A DNA stretch of 64,000 bases, from positions 1 through 64,000 of the forward strand of contig DPVM01000011.1 in NCBI GenBank assembly GCA_003526845.1. The letters run 5' to 3'. Shown one piece after another: positions 1 to 7,690 of this stretch; position 1 is the stretch's first letter, and every line of letters starts with the position of its first letter. The translations under genes and the position numbers were made by a program. This DNA is from Oscillospiraceae bacterium. GTDB lineage: Bacteria; Bacillota; Clostridia; Oscillospirales; Acutalibacteraceae. The notes below the pieces were generated by a model, which was given only the letters and a program-made list of their open reading frames with translations, searched no databases and had not been told where the DNA came from.

Positions 1-54
1 AGCCCGTTACACGATTTCCAATCGTGCTCCTTCGGCCAGCTCGGACAACTCTCC
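1..54 (-). tRNA. tRNA-Ser (GGA), 3' part cut off by the window start
   Basis: Read on the minus strand, the 5' acceptor arm GGAGAGT starts at 54. It is followed by a D-arm (TCC...GGA) and an anticodon stem CACGA/TCGTG enclosing the loop TTGGAAA, which places anticodon GGA at positions 34-36. The start of a long variable arm is visible, as expected for a class II tRNA-Ser; the T-arm and 3' acceptor strand lie outside the window. Its promoter is at 68-96. Confidence 0.93.
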
Positions 55-67
55 GTATTGCTTTGTT

Positions 68-96
68 ATTATACATTATTATAATATAAATTGCAA
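68..96 (-). promoter_or_regulatory. Promoter of tRNA-Ser
   Basis: On the minus strand, TTGCAA (96-91), a 17-nt spacer and a perfect TATAAT (73-68) place transcription start about 7 nt before the tRNA 5' end. The -35 hexamer is a palindrome and is also the -35 of the divergent promoter on the other strand. Confidence 0.75.
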
Positions 97-119
97 GTAT
101 AAATATTTTGTGTTATAAT
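91..119 (+). promoter_or_regulatory. Promoter of the 172-690 / PfkB transcript
   Basis: TTGCAA at 91-96, a 17-nt spacer and TATAAT at 114-119, about 53 nt before the start codon at 172. It shares its -35 hexamer with the tRNA-Ser promoter on the opposite strand. Confidence 0.75.
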
Positions 120-171
120 ACAAGAATGAAAAATCCGCGGTGCATGTTGCCGTATTGTTTAAGGAGATAAT

Positions 172-690
172 ATGAAAGATATCAATAAATCAAATTTGCC
201 GAAAATTATTATACTTGCAGTGCTTGCACTCATTATTGCTTTGTCGGGCGGTGCCGGTATTTATTTTACAACACAATATACAACACAAAAGCAAGCCTAT
301 ACCTCGAATACACAACAGGCTGAAAAACTCAAAATAACTATTAAGAATGACAATGCTCAAATCAATGTTTTTATTAAAAATATTCAGCAAAAGTCGGATG
401 AGTTAAGAAAGCAATATCTTGCTAATGCCGATGCCGCAAAGGCACTGATGAATAAATATATGGCGTTTTTCATTATTTTTTATGCTGTGTGTGCGCTGAT
501 GATTGTTTGCTTTATTGCGGTTGCTTTCGGCAAAAAGAAATTTTCTTTTTCAAAGTTGGCTTCAAAGACTGTTGTTGCCGAGCCTGAAGAAAAATCCAGT
601 GCCGACGAAGAGGTTGGGACCGAAGATAAGCCGAAATCGGACTTTGACGATATTGAGGATATTTTAAAAAAGATTGGCAAAGAAGAATAA
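172..690 (+). CDS. Small membrane protein with coiled-coil segment, unknown function
   Basis: This 172-residue protein is not one I recognise. A hydrophobic segment at about residues 9-31 is followed by a polar, Lys/Gln-rich stretch (about 35-85) that could form a coiled coil. A second strong membrane segment lies at about 96-119. The C-terminal tail is acidic and ends in a short Asp/Lys-rich helix. The start is supported by AAGGAG a few bases upstream. It is the first gene after the promoter at 91-119, with a PfkB-family kinase about 100 nt downstream, probably co-transcribed. The shape (two membrane passes with a helical loop between them) suggests a membrane-anchored scaffold or sensor-like protein, but there is no motif to support a function. 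Confidence 0.7.
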   Translation: MKDINKSNLPKIIILAVLALIIALSGGAGIYFTTQYTTQKQAYTSNTQQAEKLKITIKNDNAQINVFIKNIQQKSDELRKQYLANADAAKALMNKYMAFFIIFYAVCALMIVCFIAVAFGKKKFSFSKLASKTVVAEPEEKSSADEEVGTEDKPKSDFDDIEDILKKIGKEE

Positions 691-791
691 CCGATATACA
701 TAATTGAATGATTAAAGCTGTCGGGCGAAATGATTTCGCATCGGCGGCTTTTATTTTTGCGCTTTTTGGGGATAATATAAGCGGTGATATT

Positions 792-1676
792 ATGGTTTAT
801 ACAGTGACATTGAATCCTGCACTTGATTATTGCCTTACGGTTGCGCATAAGTCGGATGATGTGCATATTGCCGAAAAAGCGGTTGTAACTTATGGTGGAA
901 AGGGAATAAATGTCAGCGTTGTGCTCAAACGCCTTGGAATTGAAAATAAGGCTATCGGATTTTACGGCGGCTTCAGCGGTGAAAAGCTGAAAACTCTTTT
1001 ACAGGACAAAGTTGATTTTGATTTTGTCAATATCGACGGCGATACGCGAATTAATGTTAAAATCAGCGGCGTGTATAATTATATTTTCAACGCCGACGGT
1101 CCGTTTGTCACATTAAATGATGAGCGAAGGCTTTTTCGCAAATTGTCAAAAATCGCGCATGGGGATTATCTCGTTTTGTCGGGCAGTGTGCCGCGTTCGA
1201 TGGGCAGCCTTGCGTACGAACGATTGCTCGACAGCGTTAAATCAAAAAACATAAAAATCATTGCCGACACAAGCGGCGAATCGCTCAAATGCATTTTGAA
1301 ATTCAAGCCTTTTTTGGTTAAACCCAATGTGTTTGAGCTGTCTGAGTTCTTCGGCAAAAATTTAAAAGGCTCTGATAATGTTTGCGCCGCGGCACAGAAA
1401 ATGCAAAGTTACGGCGCACAAAATGTCCTCGTCAGCATGGGCGGCAGAGGTATGCTCCTTGTTGATGAAAACGGCGAAATTCACCGCATTGATATTATAG
1501 AGGGCGATGTTAAAAACACAAACGGATGCGGTGACAGCGCCGTTGCGGGCTTTGCGGCAGGGTATATTATGAAAAATGATTTTGATTATGCTCTGCGCCT
1601 TGCCAACGCCTGTGCAAATGCCACGGCATTCAGCGACGGACTATGCTCAAAAGCGGATGTGCTGAAATTAATGTAA
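792..1676 (+). CDS. PfkB-family sugar kinase (1-phosphofructokinase-like)
   Basis: 294 residues in the ribokinase/PfkB family. It is closest in look to 1-phosphofructokinase (FruK) or tagatose-6-phosphate kinase (LacC), which use ATP to phosphorylate a sugar phosphate at the 1- or 6-position. The N-terminus reads VYTVTLNPALDY, typical of this subgroup. The glycine-rich GGKGINVS segment near residue 36 contacts substrate. The C-terminal signature NGCGDSAVAGFAAG (near residue 240) contains the catalytic Asp and anion hole. ATG at 792 is chosen because homologues begin at this motif and GGTGAT lies upstream; an in-frame ATG at 708 would add 28 atypical residues. No PTS transporter or DeoR-type regulator is adjacent, so the substrate is unresolved. 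A strong terminator follows. Confidence 0.85.
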   Translation: MVYTVTLNPALDYCLTVAHKSDDVHIAEKAVVTYGGKGINVSVVLKRLGIENKAIGFYGGFSGEKLKTLLQDKVDFDFVNIDGDTRINVKISGVYNYIFNADGPFVTLNDERRLFRKLSKIAHGDYLVLSGSVPRSMGSLAYERLLDSVKSKNIKIIADTSGESLKCILKFKPFLVKPNVFELSEFFGKNLKGSDNVCAAAQKMQSYGAQNVLVSMGGRGMLLVDENGEIHRIDIIEGDVKNTNGCGDSAVAGFAAGYIMKNDFDYALRLANACANATAFSDGLCSKADVLKLM

Positions 1677-1729
1677 AATAATAAGACACGATGATATTCG
1701 TCGATTTCATCGTGTCTTATTATTTTTTT
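1677..1729. terminator. Bidirectional rho-independent terminator
   Basis: An 18-bp perfect stem (left arm 1677-1694, right arm 1707-1724) with a 12-nt loop and a T-run ends the PfkB transcript. On the minus strand the same stem ends the tadA operon; the tadA stop codon (1707-1709) lies inside it. Confidence 0.9.
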
Positions 1730-2168
1730 GCCTCAATTTTTTGAAAAATTCGGACAGCATTGCGGAGCATTCATCCTCCATAATTCCGCCGTAAATTTCG
1801 GGCTTATGATTGTACGGTATCAAGTTAAAATTTGCAACCGAGCCGAACGAGCCTGCCTTGTTATCGTAGGCGCCGAAATACACTCGCCTTATGCGCGAAT
1901 TGATTATTGCGCCGGCGCACATCGGACACGGCTCGAGCGTGACATACAAATCACACTGCCAAAGCCGCCATCCGCCAAGAGTTTTGCAGGCACTGTCGAT
2001 TGCCTCCAACTCGGCGTGATAAAGCGCATTTTTGCCGTATTCGCGGCGGTTTCTGCCGGTGCCGACTATTTTATTGTCCTTTACGACAACCGCTCCCACG
2101 GGCACCTCGCCCTCAAGCTCGCTTTGCCTTGCAAGAGTGATTGCCTCATTCATAAATTCATTTGTCAT
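1707..2168 (-). CDS. tadA: tRNA-specific adenosine deaminase TadA
   Basis: 153 residues, normal family length. TadA deaminates adenosine 34 to inosine in the wobble position of tRNA-Arg(ACG), allowing it to read CGU, CGC and CGA. The zinc-dependent cytidine-deaminase-like site is complete: HAE in YHAELEAID (His ligand and proton-shuttling Glu) and PCPMC in LEPCPMCAGAI (two Cys ligands). The gene is last in a minus-strand operon (RING/DUF2628, galU, CPBP protease, tadA). Its ATG overlaps the preceding stop by 4 nt, so translational coupling is likely. The stop is inside the stem of the shared terminator. Confidence 0.95.
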   Translation of the reverse strand: MTNEFMNEAITLARQSELEGEVPVGAVVVKDNKIVGTGRNRREYGKNALYHAELEAIDSACKTLGGWRLWQCDLYVTLEPCPMCAGAIINSRIRRVYFGAYDNKAGSFGSVANFNLIPYNHKPEIYGGIMEDECSAMLSEFFKKLRQKNNKTR

Positions 2169-3283
2169 TGTTTAATTATTGTTGCGATTATACTGTAAAT
2201 AAAATATGGTGCAAATAGCAAAAATCCGGGAAGAATACAAAGGATTTTTGATGTCAACGGCAAAACATACGGATTGGCTGAAATTGCCGCTTTTTCCGCT
2301 TTTTTGATTTGCTTGCGCACTTGTTTTGGATACATTGAATATTTGCTTTTGAACAAGCCGTCGCGTGTGATTAAGTAAATCATACCTAAAACGCCGAGAA
2401 CCGGCCAAATCAGCATAATTGCCGTGCTTATTTTGTCGCCGAGCGTATTACTGCTGCTTATATAATCAGTAATATCGCCGATAACGGAAAGAGAGTTGTT
2501 TAAGCCGTGAACAATCATCGCGATAATAACATTGTCGGTTTTAACAGTGATATATCCCAAAATCAAGCCGACACATGTTGCAAAAATAAACTGAATGATA
2601 TTGGCGTGAATTGTGCCGAAAATGATGCTGACAACAACAACACCGAATGCCTTGCCGTATTTTCTTAAAACGCCGAGTGAACAGCATCTGAAAGCGAATT
2701 CCTCAATGATAGCCGGCAAAATAATAGTAGAGAGTATTTCTGCAATGCAGGAAACAACACTGTTTGCGCTCGGCAATGTGTTTTGGGTGAGTTTGTAGCC
2801 GTTGTTTGAGGCAATTGTACTGAGAAGTGCAACGAGATAATCGGCAGCGATGCAACAACCCATACCAAAGCAAATCCATGCAACTGCCTTAGACGGTGCA
2901 ATCTTTTTCCTCGGCACGACAGGCGTCACAAATCGCTTTTTTGAGAGAAGCGCCATTATTAAAAACGGTAAAAATATTGAAAGAATGTGACCGCCTACGG
3001 CGTTAAAAAGGTTTTGCGCCGTTGAGGTTTTGAATGCCGCTGACGAGTATATGCCGGTCAACTGTAAAACGATTGCCTCGATAAACTGAACCGCAAGCAT
3101 CGACAAAAGCGTTGCGCCGATAATCAATCCTGTTTTGACAAGTTCCTTTTCTTGATTTTTTCTTATTTGCCTGAAATAATCGGGCGGTATTGTCGCCGGA
3201 GTGAAAGCCTGTTGATATTGCGGTCCTGAGACATAATATCTGTTTTGCGGCTCATTCGGCGGTTGATAAAAATTGTTTTGCAT
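2165..3283 (-). CDS. CPBP-family intramembrane metalloprotease
   Basis: 372 residues with about eight hydrophobic segments. It belongs to the CAAX-protease/bacteriocin-processing (Abi, CPBP) family, intramembrane glutamic-type proteases. The conserved motifs are visible: EEFAFR (EExxxR, motif 1) near residue 192, FGTIHA (FxxxH, motif 2) and HGLNN (motif 3). The N-terminal ~35 residues are polar and rich in Gln, Asn and Pro, probably cytoplasmic. A long basic C-terminal region with a final membrane segment is present. It overlaps tadA by 4 nt and begins 10 nt after galU. The substrate cannot be inferred; members act in bacteriocin immunity, protein processing and stress signalling. Confidence 0.85.
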   Translation of the reverse strand: MQNNFYQPPNEPQNRYYVSGPQYQQAFTPATIPPDYFRQIRKNQEKELVKTGLIIGATLLSMLAVQFIEAIVLQLTGIYSSAAFKTSTAQNLFNAVGGHILSIFLPFLIMALLSKKRFVTPVVPRKKIAPSKAVAWICFGMGCCIAADYLVALLSTIASNNGYKLTQNTLPSANSVVSCIAEILSTIILPAIIEEFAFRCCSLGVLRKYGKAFGVVVVSIIFGTIHANIIQFIFATCVGLILGYITVKTDNVIIAMIVHGLNNSLSVIGDITDYISSSNTLGDKISTAIMLIWPVLGVLGMIYLITRDGLFKSKYSMYPKQVRKQIKKAEKAAISANPYVLPLTSKILCILPGFLLFAPYFIYSIIATIIKQ

Positions 3284-3292
3284 ATTGTGCGT

Positions 3293-4168
3293 TTATAACT
3301 CCTTGGAAATTTGTTTAATATATTCTCTGAGGTCGTCCTTTATTTCGGGATGATTGAGTCCTACCTCGATATTTGCCTGCAAAATTCCGAATTTGTTGCC
3401 CATATCGTATCTTTTGCCGATAAAATCAACGGCAGTGACGCCCTTGTCTCTTGCAAGCGTTTTCATAGCGTCGGTAAGCTGAAGCTCGTTTCCTGCGCCG
3501 AGCGGCGTATTTTCGAGAATTTCAAAAATTTCGCTTGGTAATACAACTCTGCCGAGAATTGAGAAGTTTGACATGATCTCCTCTTTCTTCGGCTTTTCAA
3601 TCATATCTGTGCAGTTGTAGCAGTTACCCTCAAGCGGAGAAATCTTGAGCGAACAATACTTTGTGATTGCTTCGTCACTTACCTCCTTAACGCCTACTGC
3701 GCCCTTGTCGTATTTTTCATATGCGTCTATAAGCTGTTTTGTCACGGGATTGTCGGATATTATAACATCGTCTCCGTAAAGCACGGCAAACGGCTCGTCG
3801 CCGACAAATGTTTTGGCGCAAAGCACAGCGTGACCGAGTCCGCCCGTTTCCTTTTGACGCAGAAAATAAATATTACCGAATTTTGAGCAATTTTTTACCG
3901 AGTCTAAAATTTTTTCTTTTCCCGGCTGACCCTCGAGCTTTGATTCAAGTTCAAAGGCATGATCAAAATGGTCCTCAATTGCACCCTTGCCGCGGTTGGT
4001 TATAATCAAAACCTCTTCAATTCCGCTTTCAAACGCTTCCTCGACTATGTACTGAATAGCCGGTTTGTCAACAATGTTGAGCATTTCTTTGGGTACTGCC
4101 TTTGACGCGGGCAAAACTCTTGTACCCAAGCCTGCCGCCGGAATTATCGCTTTTCTTACCTTTTTCAT
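3293..4168 (-). CDS. galU: UTP--glucose-1-phosphate uridylyltransferase
   Basis: 291 residues, the usual length. It makes UDP-glucose from UTP and glucose-1-phosphate for cell-surface glycans and glycolipids. The nucleotide-binding signature IPAAGLGTRVLPASKAVPKE is at the N-terminus, followed by VDKPAIQYIVEEA and a conserved YGDDVI segment containing the metal-binding Asp. The ATG at 4168 is preferred because GGGG lies about 7 nt upstream and the protein then starts as in homologues; a TTG four codons earlier is possible. It lies in the minus-strand operon between the RING/DUF2628 gene and the CPBP protease. The surface-polymer genes at 52-62 kb are plausible consumers of its product. Confidence 0.95.
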   Translation of the reverse strand: MKKVRKAIIPAAGLGTRVLPASKAVPKEMLNIVDKPAIQYIVEEAFESGIEEVLIITNRGKGAIEDHFDHAFELESKLEGQPGKEKILDSVKNCSKFGNIYFLRQKETGGLGHAVLCAKTFVGDEPFAVLYGDDVIISDNPVTKQLIDAYEKYDKGAVGVKEVSDEAITKYCSLKISPLEGNCYNCTDMIEKPKKEEIMSNFSILGRVVLPSEIFEILENTPLGAGNELQLTDAMKTLARDKGVTAVDFIGKRYDMGNKFGILQANIEVGLNHPEIKDDLREYIKQISKEL

Positions 4169-4188
4169 TATAAACCCCAAACATTAAT

Positions 4189-5226
4189 TTATAAATATCT
4201 CAAAATCATTTCAAAAACGATTACCGCAAGCAGCGGTGCCCATGTGGAAATGCCGCCTTTTTTTGCAAGATACATTTTGCGCATTTCATTTTCTGAAAGA
4301 TTTTCTATCGGCATAATTATAGGTGTCTGAACGAATGAGGCTCCGTCTTCAAGCTGTTCGTCAACCGATTTGATTATTGAAATAACGGTGTTTTTATACA
4401 GATAGTCCGATAAAACGGCAAAAATAATTCTGATGAGCAGTGACACCGCCAAGGATATAAACGATATTTTCATTGCCGTTGAGTAATCGCCGGCGGATGC
4501 CAAGCTGTTCACATCGTATGATTTGCCCGAATATGCGTTTTGCATCAAATCGGCGAGCGCCTTAAATGTTTCGGGCGCAAATTTTGTGGTGAAAAACGAG
4601 GTGGCATAGTTTATCGCAAGTGTTATGCAAAAATATAAAACGCCCGGCTTATACATTTTTCTGAAAAAATAATAGTACGGACCGAAGATAAATGCGCACC
4701 AATTCCACGATGCCTTTTTCTTCGTTTTTTCCATCTTCTTAAACTTTGTGATAAACGGCTGTGTGTTTGTTCTGACTGTTATTGCAATATCGGCTACCGA
4801 TTGACCGTCAATTGTTTCATCGTCGTTTTGATACGGTGACTTAACGGTGAAAATCGGCTGAACAGGTTGTTGAAATGAGCCGAATATCGGCTCACCGTTA
4901 TCATCGGGGTCCATATCCGGTATATTGTTGATTCCGGGGTCGGAATCATTACCTGCGCCGATGCTTGTTCCGAATGAAACAGGGGGAATGTAGTATCCTT
5001 GCTCATCTTTTTCGCTCGGCTTTTCGTTATTGCTTTTTTTGTTTTCAATGTTTTCCTTATAAAAATCGTATCCCTCGCTGTGCAAATCGGCGTTGGCGCA
5101 ATGATGAATACTGTTGTAGCACTCTCTGTGGTGCGGCGTGCCGCACTCCGGGCAAACAACAATATCGTCGCCGTCCTCAAATTGCTTTTTGCATACAGGG
5201 CAAACGCAGTTATTGTATATTGACAT
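4189..5226 (-). CDS. RING-type zinc-finger and DUF2628 membrane protein
   Basis: 345 residues. The N-terminus carries a treble-clef/RING-like zinc finger with eight candidate ligands: CPVC near residue 9, CPEC near 30, then H, C, H and C in a PHHREC...HHC pattern, matching the prokaryotic RING-finger family 1. A low-complexity acidic linker follows. The C-terminal half has three to four membrane segments with a DUF2628-type core (WNWCAFIFGPYYYFFRKMY). Such proteins are common in Clostridia; their function is unknown, although eukaryotic-like RING folds suggest protein-protein contacts at the membrane. AAGGAG lies 6 nt before the ATG. It is the first gene of the galU-tadA operon, behind the promoter at 5289-5318. 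Confidence 0.85.
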   Translation of the reverse strand: MSIYNNCVCPVCKKQFEDGDDIVVCPECGTPHHRECYNSIHHCANADLHSEGYDFYKENIENKKSNNEKPSEKDEQGYYIPPVSFGTSIGAGNDSDPGINNIPDMDPDDNGEPIFGSFQQPVQPIFTVKSPYQNDDETIDGQSVADIAITVRTNTQPFITKFKKMEKTKKKASWNWCAFIFGPYYYFFRKMYKPGVLYFCITLAINYATSFFTTKFAPETFKALADLMQNAYSGKSYDVNSLASAGDYSTAMKISFISLAVSLLIRIIFAVLSDYLYKNTVISIIKSVDEQLEDGASFVQTPIIMPIENLSENEMRKMYLAKKGGISTWAPLLAVIVFEMILRYL

Positions 5227-5288
5227 CTTTTTCTCCTTGGTTACCTTTTTGAATACATATAATAAGGTATAATATTTATATTATTTCT

Positions 5289-5318
5289 ATTATACATTAT
5301 ATAAACATAAAAAATCAA
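5289..5318 (-). promoter_or_regulatory. Promoter of the RING-galU-CPBP-tadA operon
   Basis: Minus-strand TTGATT (5318-5313), an 18-nt spacer and TATAAT (5294-5289), about 60 nt before the start codon at 5226. It is divergent to the prfB promoter. Confidence 0.6.
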
Positions 5319-5353
5319 TTATTTGGTTAAAATAAAGTAAATAGTTTTTGAAC

Positions 5354-5382
5354 TTGCAAAACAGACGCATATACTTTATAAT
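5354..5382 (+). promoter_or_regulatory. prfB promoter
   Basis: TTGCAA at 5354-5359, a 17-nt spacer and TATAAT at 5377-5382. It places the transcript start near 5389, which excludes the in-frame upstream ATG at 5348 and supports the prfB start at 5420. Confidence 0.75.
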
Positions 5383-5419
5383 AGTAAAATGTTATAAATC
5401 AGTAATGCGGAGAAAAATT

Positions 5420-6538
5420 ATGTTAGAATTTGAAGAATTAAACCAAAGACTTTCGCAATCGCAAAAGCCGATTGATGATTTAAAAGAAGCACTCAATATC
5501 GACAATTTGAAAACTGAAATTGCCGAGCTTGAAAAAATCAGCACCGCTCCCGATTTTTGGGACGATATGGAAAAAAGCCAAAAGACTATGCAAAAAATCG
5601 GTTCGTTAAAAGCAAAGGTTGAGTCTTATGAAACGCTCAAAAACGATTTTGACGATGCGCAGGTTATGATTGAGCTTGCAGATGAGGAGGGCGATGAGTC
5701 ACTTGTAGAGGATTGCACAAGTTCTGTCGAGGATATTGAAAAAAGAATTGAAAGTATGACACTTTCAACACTTTTAAACGGCGAATTTGACGGCAAAAAC
5801 GCAATTCTTACATTCCACGCCGGTGCGGGCGGAACAGAGGCTCAGGATTGGGCTGAAATGCTGTTTCGTATGTATAATCGCTGGGGCGAGCGTCACGGCT
5901 ACAAGGTTTCAACCCTTGACTATCTCGAGGGCGATGTTGCCGGTATTAAAAGTGCAACAATTTTGATTGAGGGCGAAAATGCATACGGCTATCTTCACGG
6001 CGAAATGGGCATTCACCGTCTTGTTCGCGTGTCACCGTTTGACTCGTCGGGCAGGCGACACACCTCATTTGCATCTCTCGAGGTTATGCCCGAAATCGAC
6101 GATGATGTTGATGTTGAAATCCGCGACGAGGATATTAAAATGGATGTTTACCGTGCGTCGGGCGCAGGCGGACAAAAGGTTAACAAAACCTCATCTGCCG
6201 TTCGTCTTACCCATATTCCGACAGGTATTGTTGTTTCGTGCCAAATCGAGCGTTCACAGCATCAAAACCGTGAGGTTGCAATGAGAATGCTCAAATCAAA
6301 GCTTGTCGAGATTAAGGAAAGAGAAAATCTTGAAAAAATCGAGGATATCAAGGGCGATCAAAAGGAAATCGCTTGGGGTTCTCAAATTCGTTCATATGTA
6401 TTTATGCCTTACACTATGGTTAAGGATCACAGAACGAATTTTGAAATGGGCAATATCACCGCTGTTATGGACGGCGACCTTGACGGATTCATCAACGCTT
6501 ATCTTAAAATGAAAAGCATCAAGGAAAACGAAAACTAA
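5420..6538 (+). CDS. prfB: Peptide chain release factor 2, without programmed frameshift
   Basis: 372 residues. RF2 recognises UGA and UAA stop codons and triggers peptide release. The stop-reading tripeptide SPF is in RVSPFDSSGRRHTSF (near residue 204). The peptidyl-transferase motif GGQ is in SGAGGQKVNKT (near residue 249). Most bacterial prfB genes carry an in-frame UGA near codon 26, bypassed by +1 frameshifting for autoregulation. Here the corresponding region (LKEALNIDNLKTEI) is one open frame with no stop. Start ATG 5420 has GGAG upstream and lies after the promoter. The transcript ends in, or continues through, the hairpin at 6555-6593. Confidence 0.97.
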   Translation: MLEFEELNQRLSQSQKPIDDLKEALNIDNLKTEIAELEKISTAPDFWDDMEKSQKTMQKIGSLKAKVESYETLKNDFDDAQVMIELADEEGDESLVEDCTSSVEDIEKRIESMTLSTLLNGEFDGKNAILTFHAGAGGTEAQDWAEMLFRMYNRWGERHGYKVSTLDYLEGDVAGIKSATILIEGENAYGYLHGEMGIHRLVRVSPFDSSGRRHTSFASLEVMPEIDDDVDVEIRDEDIKMDVYRASGAGGQKVNKTSSAVRLTHIPTGIVVSCQIERSQHQNREVAMRMLKSKLVEIKERENLEKIEDIKGDQKEIAWGSQIRSYVFMPYTMVKDHRTNFEMGNITAVMDGDLDGFINAYLKMKSIKENEN

Positions 6539-6554
6539 ATATTAACAGTGATAC

Positions 6555-6599
6555 AAAACCTCCGTTGTCAAATAATAAGACAAGGGAGGTTTTATTTTT
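6555..6599 (+). terminator. Terminator-like hairpin after prfB that includes the next gene's ribosome binding site
   Basis: Two stacked helices: outer 9 bp (6555-6563 with 6585-6593) and inner 5 bp (6565-6569 with 6579-6583), separated by one G-G mismatch, with a 9-nt loop. A T-rich run follows. The 3' arm contains GGGAGG, the ribosome binding site for the ATG at 6600, so the folded form would block translation of the deacetylase as well as terminate transcription. Confidence 0.75.
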
Positions 6600-7484
6600 A
6601 TGAAAAAAATATATAAATTTCTTGTAAGCACATTTTGTCTTGCAATGCTTTGCGGTTGCACCATAAATGTCGGCACAAGCGATGATAATACTGTCAGTAA
6701 TAAAAAAGATGAAACAACAGTCACAACAACGCAAAAACCATCTGAAACGGCAACCGAGACGACAACAGAAACACCGAGCGCGGACCCTGTTGCAAGCCTT
6801 AACGATTTGTCATCCTCAAAGGTTGTTTGGGGCCCCGGAACGATAACGGACCACAAGCAGCCCACCGACCCCGTTTCGCTTCAGGAAACCTTTGGGAAAT
6901 ACAACGGCACATGGCTTTTAAATGATTCAAAAAGTATTTGCCTTACATTTGATGAGGGGTACGAAAACGGCTATACTCCTACAATTTTGGATACTTTAAA
7001 GAGAAAAAATGTAAAGGCAATTTTCTTTGTGACATATGATTTTGCAAAAGAAAATCCAAAGCTGATTAAGCGAATGATTGACGAGGGACATATCGTCGGA
7101 AATCACTCGTACAGACATCTTTCAATGGACGAAATCGGCGACGAAAAGGCGACCGAAGAGGTCGAGTATTTGCACAATTATATCAAAAAGAATTTCAATT
7201 ATACAATGAGTTATTTTAGGTTTCCTAAAGGCGAATTTTCACAGCGGAGTATAGCCCTTGTAAACAACTTGGGCTACAAAAGCGTATTTTGGTCGTTTGC
7301 ATGCGCCGATTGGGACCCCGATAATCAGCAGGACAAGGACACGGCATATAAAAATATATGCAATTCCACGCACAGTGGCGAAATAATGCTTTTGCACGCC
7401 GTCAGCAAAACAAATGCCGAAATTCTCGGCGATGTGATAGACGATATTAAACAGCAGGGTTACACCTTTACCACAAAAATTTGA
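6600..7484 (+). CDS. Polysaccharide deacetylase lipoprotein (PdaA-like)
   Basis: 294 residues. A signal peptide ends in the lipobox LCGC (Cys near residue 20), so the protein should be lipid-anchored outside the membrane. A Thr-rich linker (about 30-60) precedes a NodB-homology domain. Motifs: TFDEGYENG (near 114; the metal-binding Asp-Glu pair, in the variant form seen in the PdaA group), HSYRH (near 166; metal-binding histidines), FRFPKGEF (RxPxG-like) and LLHA near the C-terminus. PdaA of Bacillus removes acetyl groups from N-acetylmuramic acid during muramic-delta-lactam formation in spore cortex; that role here is inference. The ribosome binding site is buried in the hairpin directly upstream. 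Confidence 0.88.
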   Translation: MKKIYKFLVSTFCLAMLCGCTINVGTSDDNTVSNKKDETTVTTTQKPSETATETTTETPSADPVASLNDLSSSKVVWGPGTITDHKQPTDPVSLQETFGKYNGTWLLNDSKSICLTFDEGYENGYTPTILDTLKRKNVKAIFFVTYDFAKENPKLIKRMIDEGHIVGNHSYRHLSMDEIGDEKATEEVEYLHNYIKKNFNYTMSYFRFPKGEFSQRSIALVNNLGYKSVFWSFACADWDPDNQQDKDTAYKNICNSTHSGEIMLLHAVSKTNAEILGDVIDDIKQQGYTFTTKI

Positions 7485-7503
7485 TTTCAAACGGAATTTT
7501 TCG

Positions 7504-7542
7504 GGGCGGCGGATTGATTTTTGCCGCCCAACTCTAATTTTT
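7504..7542 (+). terminator. Probable weak terminator after the deacetylase gene
   Basis: A 7-bp GC-only stem (7504-7510 with 7523-7529) and a 12-nt loop, followed after a few bases by a short T-run. The gap before the T-run makes it a weaker candidate than the others in the window. Confidence 0.5.
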
Positions 7543-7604
7543 AACAGTAAATCCGAAAATTATATTACAAAATTGTGAAATTTTATTAATTTTTAATTTA
7601 GATA

Positions 7605-7633
7605 TTGAGATTATAAATTACTTATTATATAAT
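7605..7633 (+). promoter_or_regulatory. Promoter of the mreBCD operon
   Basis: TTGAGA at 7605-7610, a 17-nt spacer and TATAAT at 7628-7633, about 58 nt before the mreB start. Confidence 0.7.
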
Positions 7634-7690
7634 ATATTCCTATTAATGGATTTTAGGCATTTTATGCCTTTGCGAAAGTGGGAATATACA

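Noticed and set aside
480..866. 128-codon minus-strand ORF opposite the membrane protein and PfkB genes
   Set aside because: Composition is that of an antisense shadow; both plus-strand genes have good starts and family support.
1728..2198. 156-codon plus-strand ORF opposite tadA
   Set aside because: It begins inside the terminator and is antisense to a clearly recognised tadA with complete motifs.
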